Assembly (NCBI GenBank): GCA_025361425.1
Contig: JANYAH010000202.1
Span: 1 to 40,290 of the forward strand
Reading direction: 5' to 3'
Origin: Candidatus Solibacter sp.
GTDB lineage: Bacteria > Acidobacteriota > Terriglobia > Bryobacterales > Bryobacteraceae
DNA length: 40,290 nt
This document shows positions 7,179 to 15,014 of this stretch, one piece after another (position 1 is the stretch's first letter; each line of letters begins with the position of its first letter). Below the pieces are notes generated by a model. That model saw only the letters and a program-made list of their open reading frames with translations. It did not search any database and was not told the DNA's origin. A program made the position numbers and the translations under genes.

Positions 7179-7838
7179 CTACACCTTTAGCGCCAGCTCC
7201 GCATCCGTGCGCCGCACGTAGTTTGCGTCCAGTGCCGCCGCGTCGCTCGCCTCGCCGCGCGCCAGGCGCTCGCCCGCGATTCGCGCGATCACACTCGCCA
7301 GCGCGCGCGGCGCTGTCACAGTGTGCGCGCCCGCAAATCGCGTCCCTTCCAGCACCAGCGCGAGATCGTTCGACAGAAACTCTTCCACCCCGGCGGGCAG
7401 CCCTTCCAGCCACGGCGCAAGCTTCGCCACCACTTCCGAGGTGACCAACTTGCCTGCATCGTCGTACACCGCGCCATAAACTTCGCCGCGGCGCGCATCC
7501 AGCGCAACGCCGCGCAGCCGCGCCGTGCCGTATCGCGCCACCGCCTCCAGATTCGACACCGCCACCGCCGGACGTCCCATCGCCTCCGCCAACCCCTTCA
7601 CGCACCCCAGCGCCACCCGCACCCCAGTGAACGTGCCCGGCCCCGACGCCGCTGCGAAGCACCCCACCTCCGCCAGTTTCACGCCGTGCCGCTCCAGCAG
7701 GCGCTGCAACTCCTCGTAGAGCACCGGACTGAAACTGCCGGGCGCGTGCAGCAGCGCTTCCTCCAGCAGTTCGCCATCGCGTATCAGGGCCAGGCTGCCG
7801 TACTCGCTGGTGGTATCCACCGCCAAAATCAGCGGCAT
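7179..7838 (-). CDS. tsaB: tRNA t6A37 biosynthesis protein TsaB
   Basis: 219 residues from ATG 7838 (GTG at 7841 is in frame and possible). TsaB is the inactive-ATPase paralogue that dimerises with TsaD and, with TsaE, transfers threonylcarbamoyl to A37 of ANN-decoding tRNAs in the cytosol. The N-terminus ILAVDTTSEYGSLAL is the ASKHA phosphate-1-like strand, followed by H-A-P-G-S-F-S-P at about residue 32 and the diagnostic AASGPGTFTGVR around residue 68. The length fits (220-235). The start overlaps the last base of the upstream DUF5060 gene stop (TGATG), giving translational coupling. This partner is unexpected for a tRNA-modification gene. Confidence 0.92.
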   Translation of the reverse strand: MPLILAVDTTSEYGSLALIRDGELLEEALLHAPGSFSPVLYEELQRLLERHGVKLAEVGCFAAASGPGTFTGVRVALGCVKGLAEAMGRPAVAVSNLEAVARYGTARLRGVALDARRGEVYGAVYDDAGKLVTSEVVAKLAPWLEGLPAGVEEFLSNDLALVLEGTRFAGAHTVTAPRALASVIARIAGERLARGEASDAAALDANYVRRTDAELALKV

Positions 7839-9658
7839 CACTGATTAAGTCCGAACGCCCGGTCCAACGCGTACACCTTCCCGTTGGCGTTCATTCCATA
7901 CACGCGCAGGTGCATCACCGCGGGGAAATTTTTGGCGATGCCGCCCAGCGGCCGCATCGCGCCCTTCTGCCCCGTGGCCAGCACGCGATATCCCTGTCCA
8001 TCCGCCGAAACCTCCCCCGTCCACAACCACAGCATGGTGCGCGTGGCGCGCGTTTCCTTGGTGATTTTGGCGGCAAACGGCGGCGGCACCCGAACGTTCA
8101 AGTCCGCCACCGGCTGCTCGATGGTGAACGGCACCTTGGGACTGTTCGACTCCACCTCTTGCAGCACTATGTCGCGCGATTCGAACTTGTACGATTTATT
8201 CATGTCTTCCACGCGCCCCTCGCGCACTACGTGCAGCACCCAATCGTGCGACGCATCGGGCGGCGAACCCGTAAAATGGTCGCCCTTAAATTTCCCCTTG
8301 GTGAACTGGCCGTCAATCGGGTTGACCCAGTAGACGTCGTACCCGTGCTTCTCCACCACCAGTTCCAGCGGCCCCGGCTTCTCCATATAAACCACGTACT
8401 CCGTGTCCTCCAGCGCCAGCGCGCGTCCGCCGTCCACATCGTAGTACGGCTCCAGTTCCCAGTAGCGCGTATCGTTGAAAAAGAAGTCGAACCACACGGT
8501 CATTTGCTTCGCCCCGGGCGAGTTGGCATACGGTGCGCCCGTGCCGGTGTTGGCGTAGGTCACCGATTGGCCGTTCATGGTGGCATTCCACAGCCGCTTG
8601 CGGAAGCCCGCCGTGTCCACGTCTCCAGCGGCGCTTTTCCCCGCACCGCTGTCCTCGCGCCCGCTATCCAGATTGACGAACGGCACGCCGTAAAGCTGGT
8701 GCTCGATGGCGCCCGTCTGGTCGTCGGTGTTGCCGTAGGTGGCGAAGTCCATCCATCCATCGTCCAGCAGCGGCGCCGAGGTCACGCGCGCCCCCGTTGT
8801 GCGCGGATGCTGATATCCGTCCAGTTCCTTCAGTACCTTGCCCGCCTCTTTCAGCAGAGAGCGCGTGTCCGCGGAATCTTCGAAGTACCGTACGCCCTGC
8901 CACGTCACATGCATGGCCCCATAACGGCCCACCAGGTAGCGCAGGAAGCGTCGCCGCTGCTCCCACGATGGAAAGGCCTTGCTGAACGCGGCGCCGTCCG
9001 CCGCCAGTATCAGATCGGCCGTGATGCCCTTGGCGTTCAGGTAGCGTATGCGTTCATCCAGGCGCCGGACCTGTTCCAAATTCGGCGCGTCCGGCCCTTG
9101 GAATATGCTATCGGCGCCCTCGCCCCCGATGAATCCGCGCAAGTGGTTGAACTTCTGCAAAGCGCGCGCGTCGGCCACCGCGCGAAAGCTGGCGTCATCC
9201 TCCACCGCGAACCGCATCTCGGTGGCGCCCATCCAGAGGTGCGCCTGATATAGCCCGCGCGCATCGCGCTCCGCGTACACCCAGTGGTGCACGTTCTCCG
9301 CATGGATGAACCCCGGCGATGGCGACGCCGCCGCCGTGAAATTCCCGGTCTTGCCGTCGAACTCTGCGACGTTGCTGGTAACCCGGTAAGCCCACTCGCC
9401 CGCTTCGGTCGGCGCGAAACGCACCACCATCCGCCGCCCGCCGTCCCAGTACGCCGGCATCGCCAGGGTCCGGTGCCGCGGCGAACGGAATTCCGCCTTT
9501 AAATCGACCGTCTTATAAGGTTCGGGATTCTTCCCCGCCGCCGGCTCGCTCAACTCAAAGACCAGTTCGCAAGTGGAATAGGCGGGCGTGTTGTTGCACG
9601 GCGAAACTTCCTGCGCCCGCAGCGCCGCCGCCAGCAACGCCAAAGCAACTCTCCTCAT
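7838..9658 (-). CDS. Secreted glycosidase-like protein with DUF5060-type N-terminal domain
   Basis: 606 residues with a short signal peptide (cleavage near residue 15). Residues about 22-110 form a DUF5060-like Ig fold, with recognisable YWDGGRRMVVRFAPTEAGEW. About 130-400 resembles the (beta/alpha)8 region of DUF4038/apiosidase-like glycosyl hydrolases: an LWMGATEMRF strand, NHLRGFIGG, LILAADG, VGRYGAMHVTWQG and ATYGNTDDQ. The C-terminal ~200 residues are beta-rich, with VVYMEKPG and a PIDG turn as in putative collagen-binding C-terminal domains of such hydrolases. The substrate is probably a plant or microbial polysaccharide, by analogy only. Catalytic acids cannot be assigned with certainty. 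It is followed by tsaB, with coupled translation. Confidence 0.72.
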   Translation of the reverse strand: MRRVALALLAAALRAQEVSPCNNTPAYSTCELVFELSEPAAGKNPEPYKTVDLKAEFRSPRHRTLAMPAYWDGGRRMVVRFAPTEAGEWAYRVTSNVAEFDGKTGNFTAAASPSPGFIHAENVHHWVYAERDARGLYQAHLWMGATEMRFAVEDDASFRAVADARALQKFNHLRGFIGGEGADSIFQGPDAPNLEQVRRLDERIRYLNAKGITADLILAADGAAFSKAFPSWEQRRRFLRYLVGRYGAMHVTWQGVRYFEDSADTRSLLKEAGKVLKELDGYQHPRTTGARVTSAPLLDDGWMDFATYGNTDDQTGAIEHQLYGVPFVNLDSGREDSGAGKSAAGDVDTAGFRKRLWNATMNGQSVTYANTGTGAPYANSPGAKQMTVWFDFFFNDTRYWELEPYYDVDGGRALALEDTEYVVYMEKPGPLELVVEKHGYDVYWVNPIDGQFTKGKFKGDHFTGSPPDASHDWVLHVVREGRVEDMNKSYKFESRDIVLQEVESNSPKVPFTIEQPVADLNVRVPPPFAAKITKETRATRTMLWLWTGEVSADGQGYRVLATGQKGAMRPLGGIAKNFPAVMHLRVYGMNANGKVYALDRAFGLNQ

Positions 9659-9665
9659 ACACTTT

Positions 9666-9676
9666 AGAGTGGCATA
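9666..9676 (-). promoter_or_regulatory. 11-bp motif TATGCCACTCT, copy 1
   Basis: On the minus strand, TATGCCACTCT lies 7 bases upstream of the DUF5060 gene start. An identical 11-mer lies 5 bases upstream of the patatin gene start (14893-14903). Its function is unknown. It could be a -10-type element giving a very short leader. Confidence 0.3.
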
Positions 9677-9752
9677 AGTTGCTCTTGACGCGTGCGGCCT
9701 CTATTTTCGGGAGACGCCCCACCGTGTGCATCCGCGCCACGCTCCAGCGCCA

Positions 9753-10664
9753 TTACTTCTTCTCGCTCGCCGTAGTTTCCGTCGGCAGTTCCGGATGCTT
9801 GTTCCACTCATCCCACGAGGCGTCATAGAGCCGCGTGTCGTAGCCCAGGTATCGCGAAACCAGGTACAGCGCGCTCGCCTGCTGGCCGATGAAGCAGTAA
9901 GTCACCACTCGATCCCCCGGCTTCACCCCCGCATCGCGGAATTTCGCCTGAAGTTCCGCCACCGCCTTCAGCTTGCCCGTCTTCTCGTCCAGCAGCGAAT
10001 CGTAATGTACGTTACCCGCGCCCTGTATGTGGCCCGGCGGCATCCCGGCGCGCGTAGTTTTGCCGCTGTAGACCTTGGGATCGCGCGCGTCCAGAATGCG
10101 CACTCCGGCCTGATGTAAGTTGGCCTTCACAAAGTTCAGATCCGCGATCGCATCGCTCTGCGGGCACGGCGTCAGTTTCCCCGGCTGGACCACGGGCGCA
10201 TCTTTGGAGGTCGCCCGCCCTTCTTCCTTCCACGTCGCCAGACTGCCGTCCAGCAGGGCCGCATTCTTGCCGAGCCCCATCGCGTCCAGCGTCATGACGA
10301 TGCGCGCCGTCGGCGTCAGCGAGTCCTTAAGCCGGTAGACCACCACGCGCGAATCGTTGCCCACACCGAGCTTCGAAAACACTTCGGCCAGCTTGTCCAT
10401 CGGCGGCAGTTCCAGCGCAAGTCCGGTCTCTCCCTTCACGCCCACTGAACCGTATTCGATGAACTGGGACCCCGCGATGTGCTCGGCGTCGTAGTCGGCC
10501 TTCTCTCCCACCGCCAGCATTACGAGGTTGGCATCCTTGATGTGATCGGCCAGCCACGGGGTCGAAACGATCAGGCTCTCCCGTGTCCCGTGGTCTCCGC
10601 AAATCGCGGCCACCGCCGCGCCCGCCAGAAAGAGCGCCAGTGCCCCTACTCTCCGTATGTTCAT
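9753..10664 (-). CDS. Exported tandem-rhodanese sulfurtransferase
   Basis: 303 residues from ATG 10664, which follows GGAAAGGA at a spacing of 8; the TTG six bases earlier is less likely. A signal peptide occupies about residues 1-20 (ALALFLAGAAVAA). Two rhodanese domains follow. The N-terminal one (about 30-155) has lost its catalytic Cys (VYRLKDS at the loop). The C-terminal one (about 175-295) keeps it in YCFIGQQAS, Cys259 in ORF numbering from the upstream start. This is the architecture of thiosulfate or 3-mercaptopyruvate sulfurtransferases, which move a sulfane sulfur to cyanide or thiols. The export signal places it in the periplasm. It is probably monocistronic. Confidence 0.88.
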   Translation of the reverse strand: MNIRRVGALALFLAGAAVAAICGDHGTRESLIVSTPWLADHIKDANLVMLAVGEKADYDAEHIAGSQFIEYGSVGVKGETGLALELPPMDKLAEVFSKLGVGNDSRVVVYRLKDSLTPTARIVMTLDAMGLGKNAALLDGSLATWKEEGRATSKDAPVVQPGKLTPCPQSDAIADLNFVKANLHQAGVRILDARDPKVYSGKTTRAGMPPGHIQGAGNVHYDSLLDEKTGKLKAVAELQAKFRDAGVKPGDRVVTYCFIGQQASALYLVSRYLGYDTRLYDASWDEWNKHPELPTETTASEKK

Positions 10665-10756
10665 CTGCAATTCCTTTCCGACAGTAAGCGCATCCTCTGT
10701 GACAATCCATCACCTTGCACCCACCAGAAGTCCTTTCCAGAGTCACAGCCTGGTGG

Positions 10757-10776
10757 GGCAGGCGCTTTCGCCTGCC
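10757..10776. repeat. Perfect 8-bp stem hairpin (REP-like)
   Basis: GGCAGGCG at 10757-10764 and CGCCTGCC at 10769-10776 enclose a CTTT loop, flanked by TGGTGG on one side and CAAATCCC on the other. It sits 7 bases beyond the end of the glycosyltransferase gene. There is no T-run on either strand, so it is not a classic terminator. The form suggests a dispersed intergenic repeat or an mRNA-end stabiliser. Confidence 0.45.
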
Positions 10777-10782
10777 AAATCC

Positions 10783-11928
10783 CTAGCCCCTCGCCCCTCG
10801 CTTCAGCGCATAACGCCGCCCGCGCCATTCGATGCTCCGCGCAAAGCTTGACGACACCAGCGCGATCAGCCACACCCACGTGGACAGCGGGACCCAGATG
10901 GCGTGTACCCAGGCGTGCCGCTTGAACCACGCCTCGTACCCGGGCAGCGAAGCCTTGGCCAGCGCCGTGCGATTCAGGCCCTTCAGCATCCCGGGTGAAA
11001 GCTGCGCGATCAGCGCCCACTCCGCCAGACGGTTTCCACGCACCGACGCAATGATGGACGCCGCCATTCCTCCGCAATAGAAGAGGTGCGCGATCAGGCC
11101 GGGCCACCAGAGCCGCGGTGCGTAGAGCCGCGTGATCGCCATCTGGCGGCGAGTCCACCTCAAGAAACGGCCGCCGGTGGTGTGCTCCAGGCACGGCGTG
11201 AGCGCTCCGGGGGCGTAGGCGATGCTCAATCCGGCGGCATGTACCGCTGCGGTTAGCGCGTAATCGTCGCTCAACGCACCCTGCCAGAACTCGGGAACGC
11301 GCGCTTCGAAGAACACTTCCTTGCGGATCGCCATGGCGCCGCCCCACGCGAAACGGTTGTTGCCCGCGCCCAGCGTTCCCGCCGCCACCGCGTCCCAAAC
11401 CCCGCGCATCAGCGACCAGAAATCGGGCGGATCGGGTAGGAACCAGCGATAGCCGGTGGACGCGCCCACGCCGGGTTCGGCCAGCGGCGCCACCAGTGCG
11501 CGCAGCCAGCCGCTGGTCACCCGGCCGTCGGAATCGGCGAACGCCAGCACTTCCGTCCGTTTGCGCGCCGCGCGTACCGCGGCCGTCAGGTTCTGAATCT
11601 TCTCCGAGCAGCCGGCGGCCGTGCCGTGCGCCAGCACCACCCGAACGCGCGCGGGCAGCACGCCGCTCGGGATATCGCCGGCCGAGTGCGCCGTGATAAT
11701 CAACTCGTAGTCGGGATAATCCAGCGCGGCCAGCGCAGCCAGGTTTTCGCGCAAGCCTTCGTCGTACCCCTTCACCGGCACAATCACCGTGACCGGCGGC
11801 AGACCCTCCGGACGCTCGGCAAGCCGCCGCGCCACGTAGTCCGCGCGTTTGCGCTCGCCGCGCAGTGAGAGCGCCGCCAGCAGCAGCGCGGGGCCCGCGA
11901 AGAACCAGTAAAGGAAAACAAGGGGCAA
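10783..11928 (-). CDS. GT2/GT21-like glycosyltransferase (ceramide glucosyltransferase family)
   Basis: 381 residues if started at TTG 11928. The frame is open further upstream but only as a shadow of the fucosidase gene, with no ATG or GTG near. An N-terminal membrane segment (residues 2-20) precedes a GT-A domain: VTVIVPVKGYDE (46-57), AFADSD (129-134, the DxD-like site), SDDYAL (220-225, catalytic Asp) and R-F-L-R-W at 254-258, which fits the (Q/R)xxRW signature of processive and ceramide-type enzymes. Hydrophobic segments about 275-300 and 345-365 anchor the C-terminus. It would use a nucleotide sugar on a lipid acceptor at the inner membrane. It follows the fucosidase gene after 5 bases. 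The start codon is unsettled. Confidence 0.8.
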   Translation of the reverse strand: MPLVFLYWFFAGPALLLAALSLRGERKRADYVARRLAERPEGLPPVTVIVPVKGYDEGLRENLAALAALDYPDYELIITAHSAGDIPSGVLPARVRVVLAHGTAAGCSEKIQNLTAAVRAARKRTEVLAFADSDGRVTSGWLRALVAPLAEPGVGASTGYRWFLPDPPDFWSLMRGVWDAVAAGTLGAGNNRFAWGGAMAIRKEVFFEARVPEFWQGALSDDYALTAAVHAAGLSIAYAPGALTPCLEHTTGGRFLRWTRRQMAITRLYAPRLWWPGLIAHLFYCGGMAASIIASVRGNRLAEWALIAQLSPGMLKGLNRTALAKASLPGYEAWFKRHAWVHAIWVPLSTWVWLIALVSSSFARSIEWRGRRYALKRGARG

Positions 11929-11933
11929 GGCAA

Positions 11934-13409
11934 TTAACCCGGGGCGGCTTCCGCGAACACGGCGAACTCGCTGAGCGCGGGGCTGGCCGATGCCTGCGTG
12001 ATGCGCAGCCGCAATTGCGTCGCGATGATGGGTGCGGCCAGATGAATCAAACGTCGCGGCCCGATGCCGGTGGACGACACCAGTGGCTCCCAATACCCGG
12101 ATTGCCAGCGCTCCAACGTGAACGCGTCTACCCGTTGCCCGAAGCGGATGGCCTCTTTCAAGCGAATCACCTGGAGTTTCACCGGCCGTCCCAGATCCAG
12201 CGTCACGTCGGCGCTGGTCACTTTGTCGTCCGTCGCCCAATACGTATCGGGGCGGCCGTCCAGCAACTGCGCGGGGCCGAATTGCTTGTCATTGCCGCGC
12301 ACGTGCGTGGCATCGGCTCTCGCCCGCGCCGCCAGGTTCTGCGTAAAGGTTCCCCGCAGATATGCGCCGAAACCCTGGAGCGACGCGATATCCTCCGCCG
12401 CCAGCAGGCCATCGCGATTGGGCGGCACGTTCAGCAGCAGCGTTGCGCCGCGGCCTACCGATTGATAGTAGAGGCTGGTAAGCTGCGCCGGAGTCTTCAC
12501 GCGCGCGTTTTCCGCCTCGTGCCAAAACCAGCCCGGACGTATCGACACGTCGCATTCGGCGGGCAGCCATTTCGATGCATGGCGCTGCCCGCTGTTGGAT
12601 TCTTTCGTGCGCACGTTGCCCGGCGACGCCGCTCCGCCATCCTCGCCCACGGGGTCAAAAGTGGCCCAGCACGGGTCGCCCGCCATGCCGCGTTCGTTGC
12701 CCACCCAGCGCACATCGGGGCCCACGTCGCTGAACACCACCGCCTCGGGCTGCATGGCGCGGATCATTTCCCACGTGCGCGGCCAATCGTAGTAAGTGTT
12801 CTTATCGATCGTGCGTTTCTCCCGCGCCCCGCCATAGAAACCGTCGCCGCCGTTGGCGCCATCGTGCCACACCTCAAAGATGGGCCCGTATCCGGTGAGC
12901 AGTTCGCTCAGTTGCGCGCGATAAATCTTGAGGTACTCGGGCGTACCGTACTGCGCATTATTGCGGTCCCACGGCGAAAGATAGACGCCAAACTTCATCT
13001 TGCGGCGCGCCGCGGCTTGCGAGATATCGCGCACCACGTCGCCCTTCCCGCCGCGCCACGCGCTATGCAACACGGAGTGGACGGTGGTCTTGGTGGGCCA
13101 CAGGCAGAAGCCATCGTGATGCTTGCAGGTGAGAATCACGCCGCGCATGCCGGCGTCCGCCAGTGCGCCTACGATTGTCTCGGCATCGAACTTTTCGGGG
13201 TTGAACAGGTTCGGGTCTTCGTCCCCGTAACCCCATTCCTTATCGGTGAATGTGTTCACCGTAAAGTGGAGGAAGGCGGTAACCTCCAGCTCATGCCAGG
13301 CGAGCTGTCGCGGGCTGGGGACGGCTCCGTAGGGGGACGGGGGCGCAACCGTGCGTGCGGCCGCGAGCACCGCCGGAAAGCCGGCGAGTAAAGTGCGTCT
13401 GCTGATCAT
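11934..13409 (-). CDS. Alpha-L-fucosidase, GH29, with Tat-like leader and F5/8-type C domain
   Basis: 491 residues. The leader M-I-S-R-R-T-L-L-A-G is twin-arginine-like. GH29 features follow: FLHFTVNTF (46-54), TCKHHDGFCLW (94-104, substrate-binding His pair), and FEVWHDGANG (178-187) with Asp183 at the position of the catalytic nucleophile. The barrel ends near residue 355. The last ~130 residues form a jelly roll of the F5/8 type C (discoidin) kind, including AQLLDGRPDTYWA, LDLGRPVKLQVIRL and LRLRITQAS. It should remove alpha-linked fucose outside the cytoplasm. The gene lies 10 bases downstream of the zinc-ribbon gene and 5 upstream of the glycosyltransferase, within a five-gene minus-strand run. 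Confidence 0.9.
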   Translation of the reverse strand: MISRRTLLAGFPAVLAAARTVAPPSPYGAVPSPRQLAWHELEVTAFLHFTVNTFTDKEWGYGDEDPNLFNPEKFDAETIVGALADAGMRGVILTCKHHDGFCLWPTKTTVHSVLHSAWRGGKGDVVRDISQAAARRKMKFGVYLSPWDRNNAQYGTPEYLKIYRAQLSELLTGYGPIFEVWHDGANGGDGFYGGAREKRTIDKNTYYDWPRTWEMIRAMQPEAVVFSDVGPDVRWVGNERGMAGDPCWATFDPVGEDGGAASPGNVRTKESNSGQRHASKWLPAECDVSIRPGWFWHEAENARVKTPAQLTSLYYQSVGRGATLLLNVPPNRDGLLAAEDIASLQGFGAYLRGTFTQNLAARARADATHVRGNDKQFGPAQLLDGRPDTYWATDDKVTSADVTLDLGRPVKLQVIRLKEAIRFGQRVDAFTLERWQSGYWEPLVSSTGIGPRRLIHLAAPIIATQLRLRITQASASPALSEFAVFAEAAPG

Positions 13410-13419
13410 TGACGGTGAA

Positions 13420-13833
13420 TTACTTCTTGGGACGGCCGCGGCCTTTCTTCGGCTTCGCCTCTACTTCCACCGCCTGCACGGGTTCGGCGGCCTCGGCATC
13501 CACTTCCACTTCCACTCCGGCATCTCCTTCGGTTTCGTCATCCAGTTCGCCATCCAGTTCCGGGATGATCTCCGTTTCGGCATCGTCCACAACCGCCGGA
13601 ACCTCGCCCGGCGCCACCTTCCTCAACACTTCGTTGAACAGCGCCGCCTTGCGCGCATCCACCTTGGGCGGCGGCGCCTGCTCGTGCCGGAAATCGTGAT
13701 CGCTGTAACAGGTGCGACAGCGCACCTTCGCCGCCTCCCCGTTCAGCGCCGAAACCACATTGTGGTTCATCACACGCTTGCAGCGTACGCAGAAATCGTC
13801 GATATCGTCGCCCAGACGGATGTCGCGCGTCAT
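13420..13833 (-). CDS. Zinc-ribbon protein with acidic linker and C-terminal AT-hook
   Basis: 137 residues. The N-terminal 50 residues carry C15-x2-C18 and C39-x2-C42, a zinc-ribbon arrangement with intervening His. A basic-neutral helix follows (about 55-75), then a strongly acidic, low-complexity stretch (about 80-125). The last nine residues, KKGRGRPKK, are a textbook AT-hook (R-G-R-P core) that inserts into the minor groove of AT-rich DNA. The product should be a cytosolic DNA-associated protein. I know no named family, though acidobacterial genomes have similar small proteins. It is 9 bases downstream of the small unknown gene and 10 upstream of the fucosidase gene, so co-transcription is likely. 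Confidence 0.75.
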   Translation of the reverse strand: MTRDIRLGDDIDDFCVRCKRVMNHNVVSALNGEAAKVRCRTCYSDHDFRHEQAPPPKVDARKAALFNEVLRKVAPGEVPAVVDDAETEIIPELDGELDDETEGDAGVEVEVDAEAAEPVQAVEVEAKPKKGRGRPKK

Positions 13834-13842
13834 TAGGGTCTC

Positions 13843-14166
13843 CTAGGTGCTGACGGAGGAACTGGCGGACTCGGCCTCCACCGGAATGTGTAACTTGGGT
13901 TCGGGAAGTACCCACTGCGCTGGTTCGAATCCCACGTACTTGCAAATACGCAGTTGGCCATCCCCGGATTCCAATAGATCGCCCACTGCCAGCGGGGTGC
14001 TGGCTTCGCGCAGAATGCGCCACGCGTCATACTCGTGAAGCGCTTCCACTTCGCCCGCAGGTTCGAAATCCTTCGGCTTGGCGTTAGCAGGTCCGGAAAC
14101 GTGGGGCGCCCAACGGAACTGTTGCCGCGGCGAATCCTTCATGCGGAAGACTCGATAGTTCGGCAT
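13843..14166 (-). CDS. Small conserved-looking protein of unknown function
   Basis: 107 residues from ATG 14166 (M-P-N-Y-R-V-F-R-M-K). The frame is open upstream, but that part overlaps the patatin gene. The sequence has a basic start, R-Q-Q-F-R-W-A-P-H at about residues 15-23, a middle helix with Y-D-A-W-R-I-L-R, then beta-like stretches (VGDLLE, QLRICKYVGFEPAQW) and a Pro/Glu/Ser-rich tail. There is no signal, membrane segment or known motif. It begins 4 bases after the patatin stop and ends 9 bases before the zinc-ribbon gene, so it is probably part of that operon. I cannot suggest a function. Confidence 0.65.
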   Translation of the reverse strand: MPNYRVFRMKDSPRQQFRWAPHVSGPANAKPKDFEPAGEVEALHEYDAWRILREASTPLAVGDLLESGDGQLRICKYVGFEPAQWVLPEPKLHIPVEAESASSSVST

Positions 14167-14170
14167 AGCC

Positions 14171-14887
14171 TTACATTGTAATCGAACTTGCGATGCATTT
14201 CGCATCTTCCTCGCCTTGGGCGATCCAACGCTCGATGTTTCCCGCGTGCCAGCACACCGCGTCGCGCAGCCCTCCCAGGCGCCGCAAAGGCTCAATTCGC
14301 ACCACTTCCAACGAGGCTCCGGCCCGTTTGCCGCCCATCACACGATGCAGCAATCGGAAGCCCGGCGTATTAAGCACGTTGAGCGCGATCGCCCGCGTCG
14401 CCCCCAGTTCCTCCGCCGCCCAAAGCGGCAGCGCCCCGCGCAGGCCGCCATCCACGTAGCGCCGCCCCGCAATTTCCACCGCCGGAAACGCCAATGGAAC
14501 CGCGCAGCAGGCGGCCAGGTGTCGCCAGTTCATCTCGCCGTCCCGCACGATGTGGCGCTTCAGCCAGGGAATTTCCACCGTGGTGAGCGCGAACGGCACG
14601 CGCGGCGAAAACCGCTCGAACAACTCGCGGGCTTTCGCGTGCAGCGGCTCGCCCCGCAGGAAGCCGGTAGCGTGCAATCCGAAGCGCATCACGCCGCCCG
14701 TCGACGGGTCCAGCCACAGGCGCGCCAGTTCCCCCGGAGTGCATCCCCCGGCGATGGCCCACCCGTTCCACCCGCCCGCTGAGGCGCCCACAATCAGATC
14801 CGTCCGGAAGCGCTCGCGCAACACACTCCAGGCCCCCACTTCCCAAGCCGCCCACAATCCACCGGCAGAGAGCACAAGCGCAGTCAT
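14171..14887 (-). CDS. Patatin-like phospholipase
   Basis: 238 residues, cytosolic, no signal peptide. The patatin Ser-Asp dyad is visible: an oxyanion G-G-L near residues 9-11, nucleophile Ser36 in GASAG (34-38) and Asp146 in YVDGG (144-148). The size is at the small end of the bacterial patatin family (lipid acyl hydrolases or phospholipase A). A GAGG ribosome-binding site overlaps the shared 11-bp motif just upstream of ATG 14887. It heads a five-gene minus-strand run: small unknown, zinc-ribbon/AT-hook protein, fucosidase, glycosyltransferase. The adjacent lipid-type glycosyltransferase makes a membrane-lipid role plausible. Confidence 0.88.
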   Translation of the reverse strand: MTALVLSAGGLWAAWEVGAWSVLRERFRTDLIVGASAGGWNGWAIAGGCTPGELARLWLDPSTGGVMRFGLHATGFLRGEPLHAKARELFERFSPRVPFALTTVEIPWLKRHIVRDGEMNWRHLAACCAVPLAFPAVEIAGRRYVDGGLRGALPLWAAEELGATRAIALNVLNTPGFRLLHRVMGGKRAGASLEVVRIEPLRRLGGLRDAVCWHAGNIERWIAQGEEDAKCIASSITM

Positions 14888-14892
14888 ACCTC

Positions 14893-14903
14893 AGAGTGGC
14901 ATA
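14893..14903 (-). promoter_or_regulatory. 11-bp motif TATGCCACTCT, copy 2
   Basis: Identical to the copy at 9666-9676 and likewise placed a few bases (5) upstream of a minus-strand start codon, here the patatin gene. It lies in the 127-base divergent gap with the S46 peptidase gene. Confidence 0.3.
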
Positions 14904-15014
14904 CAGTGCCGAATTGTGCATCTGCGCGGCCACTCGCCCGCGGCCTCTCTGCGACTCTGCGTTGATGCGCATCGCCTCCCTAACTCAAGCTAAACTGGTC
15001 TTTTGGTGCGAATT

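Noticed and set aside
10757-10776. Rho-independent terminator of the glycosyltransferase gene
   Set aside because: The stem is strong, but neither strand has a following T-run.
11929-12240. N-terminal extension of the glycosyltransferase frame
   Set aside because: It overlaps the fucosidase discoidin domain, has shadow-like Arg/His composition, and lies before the first membrane segment.
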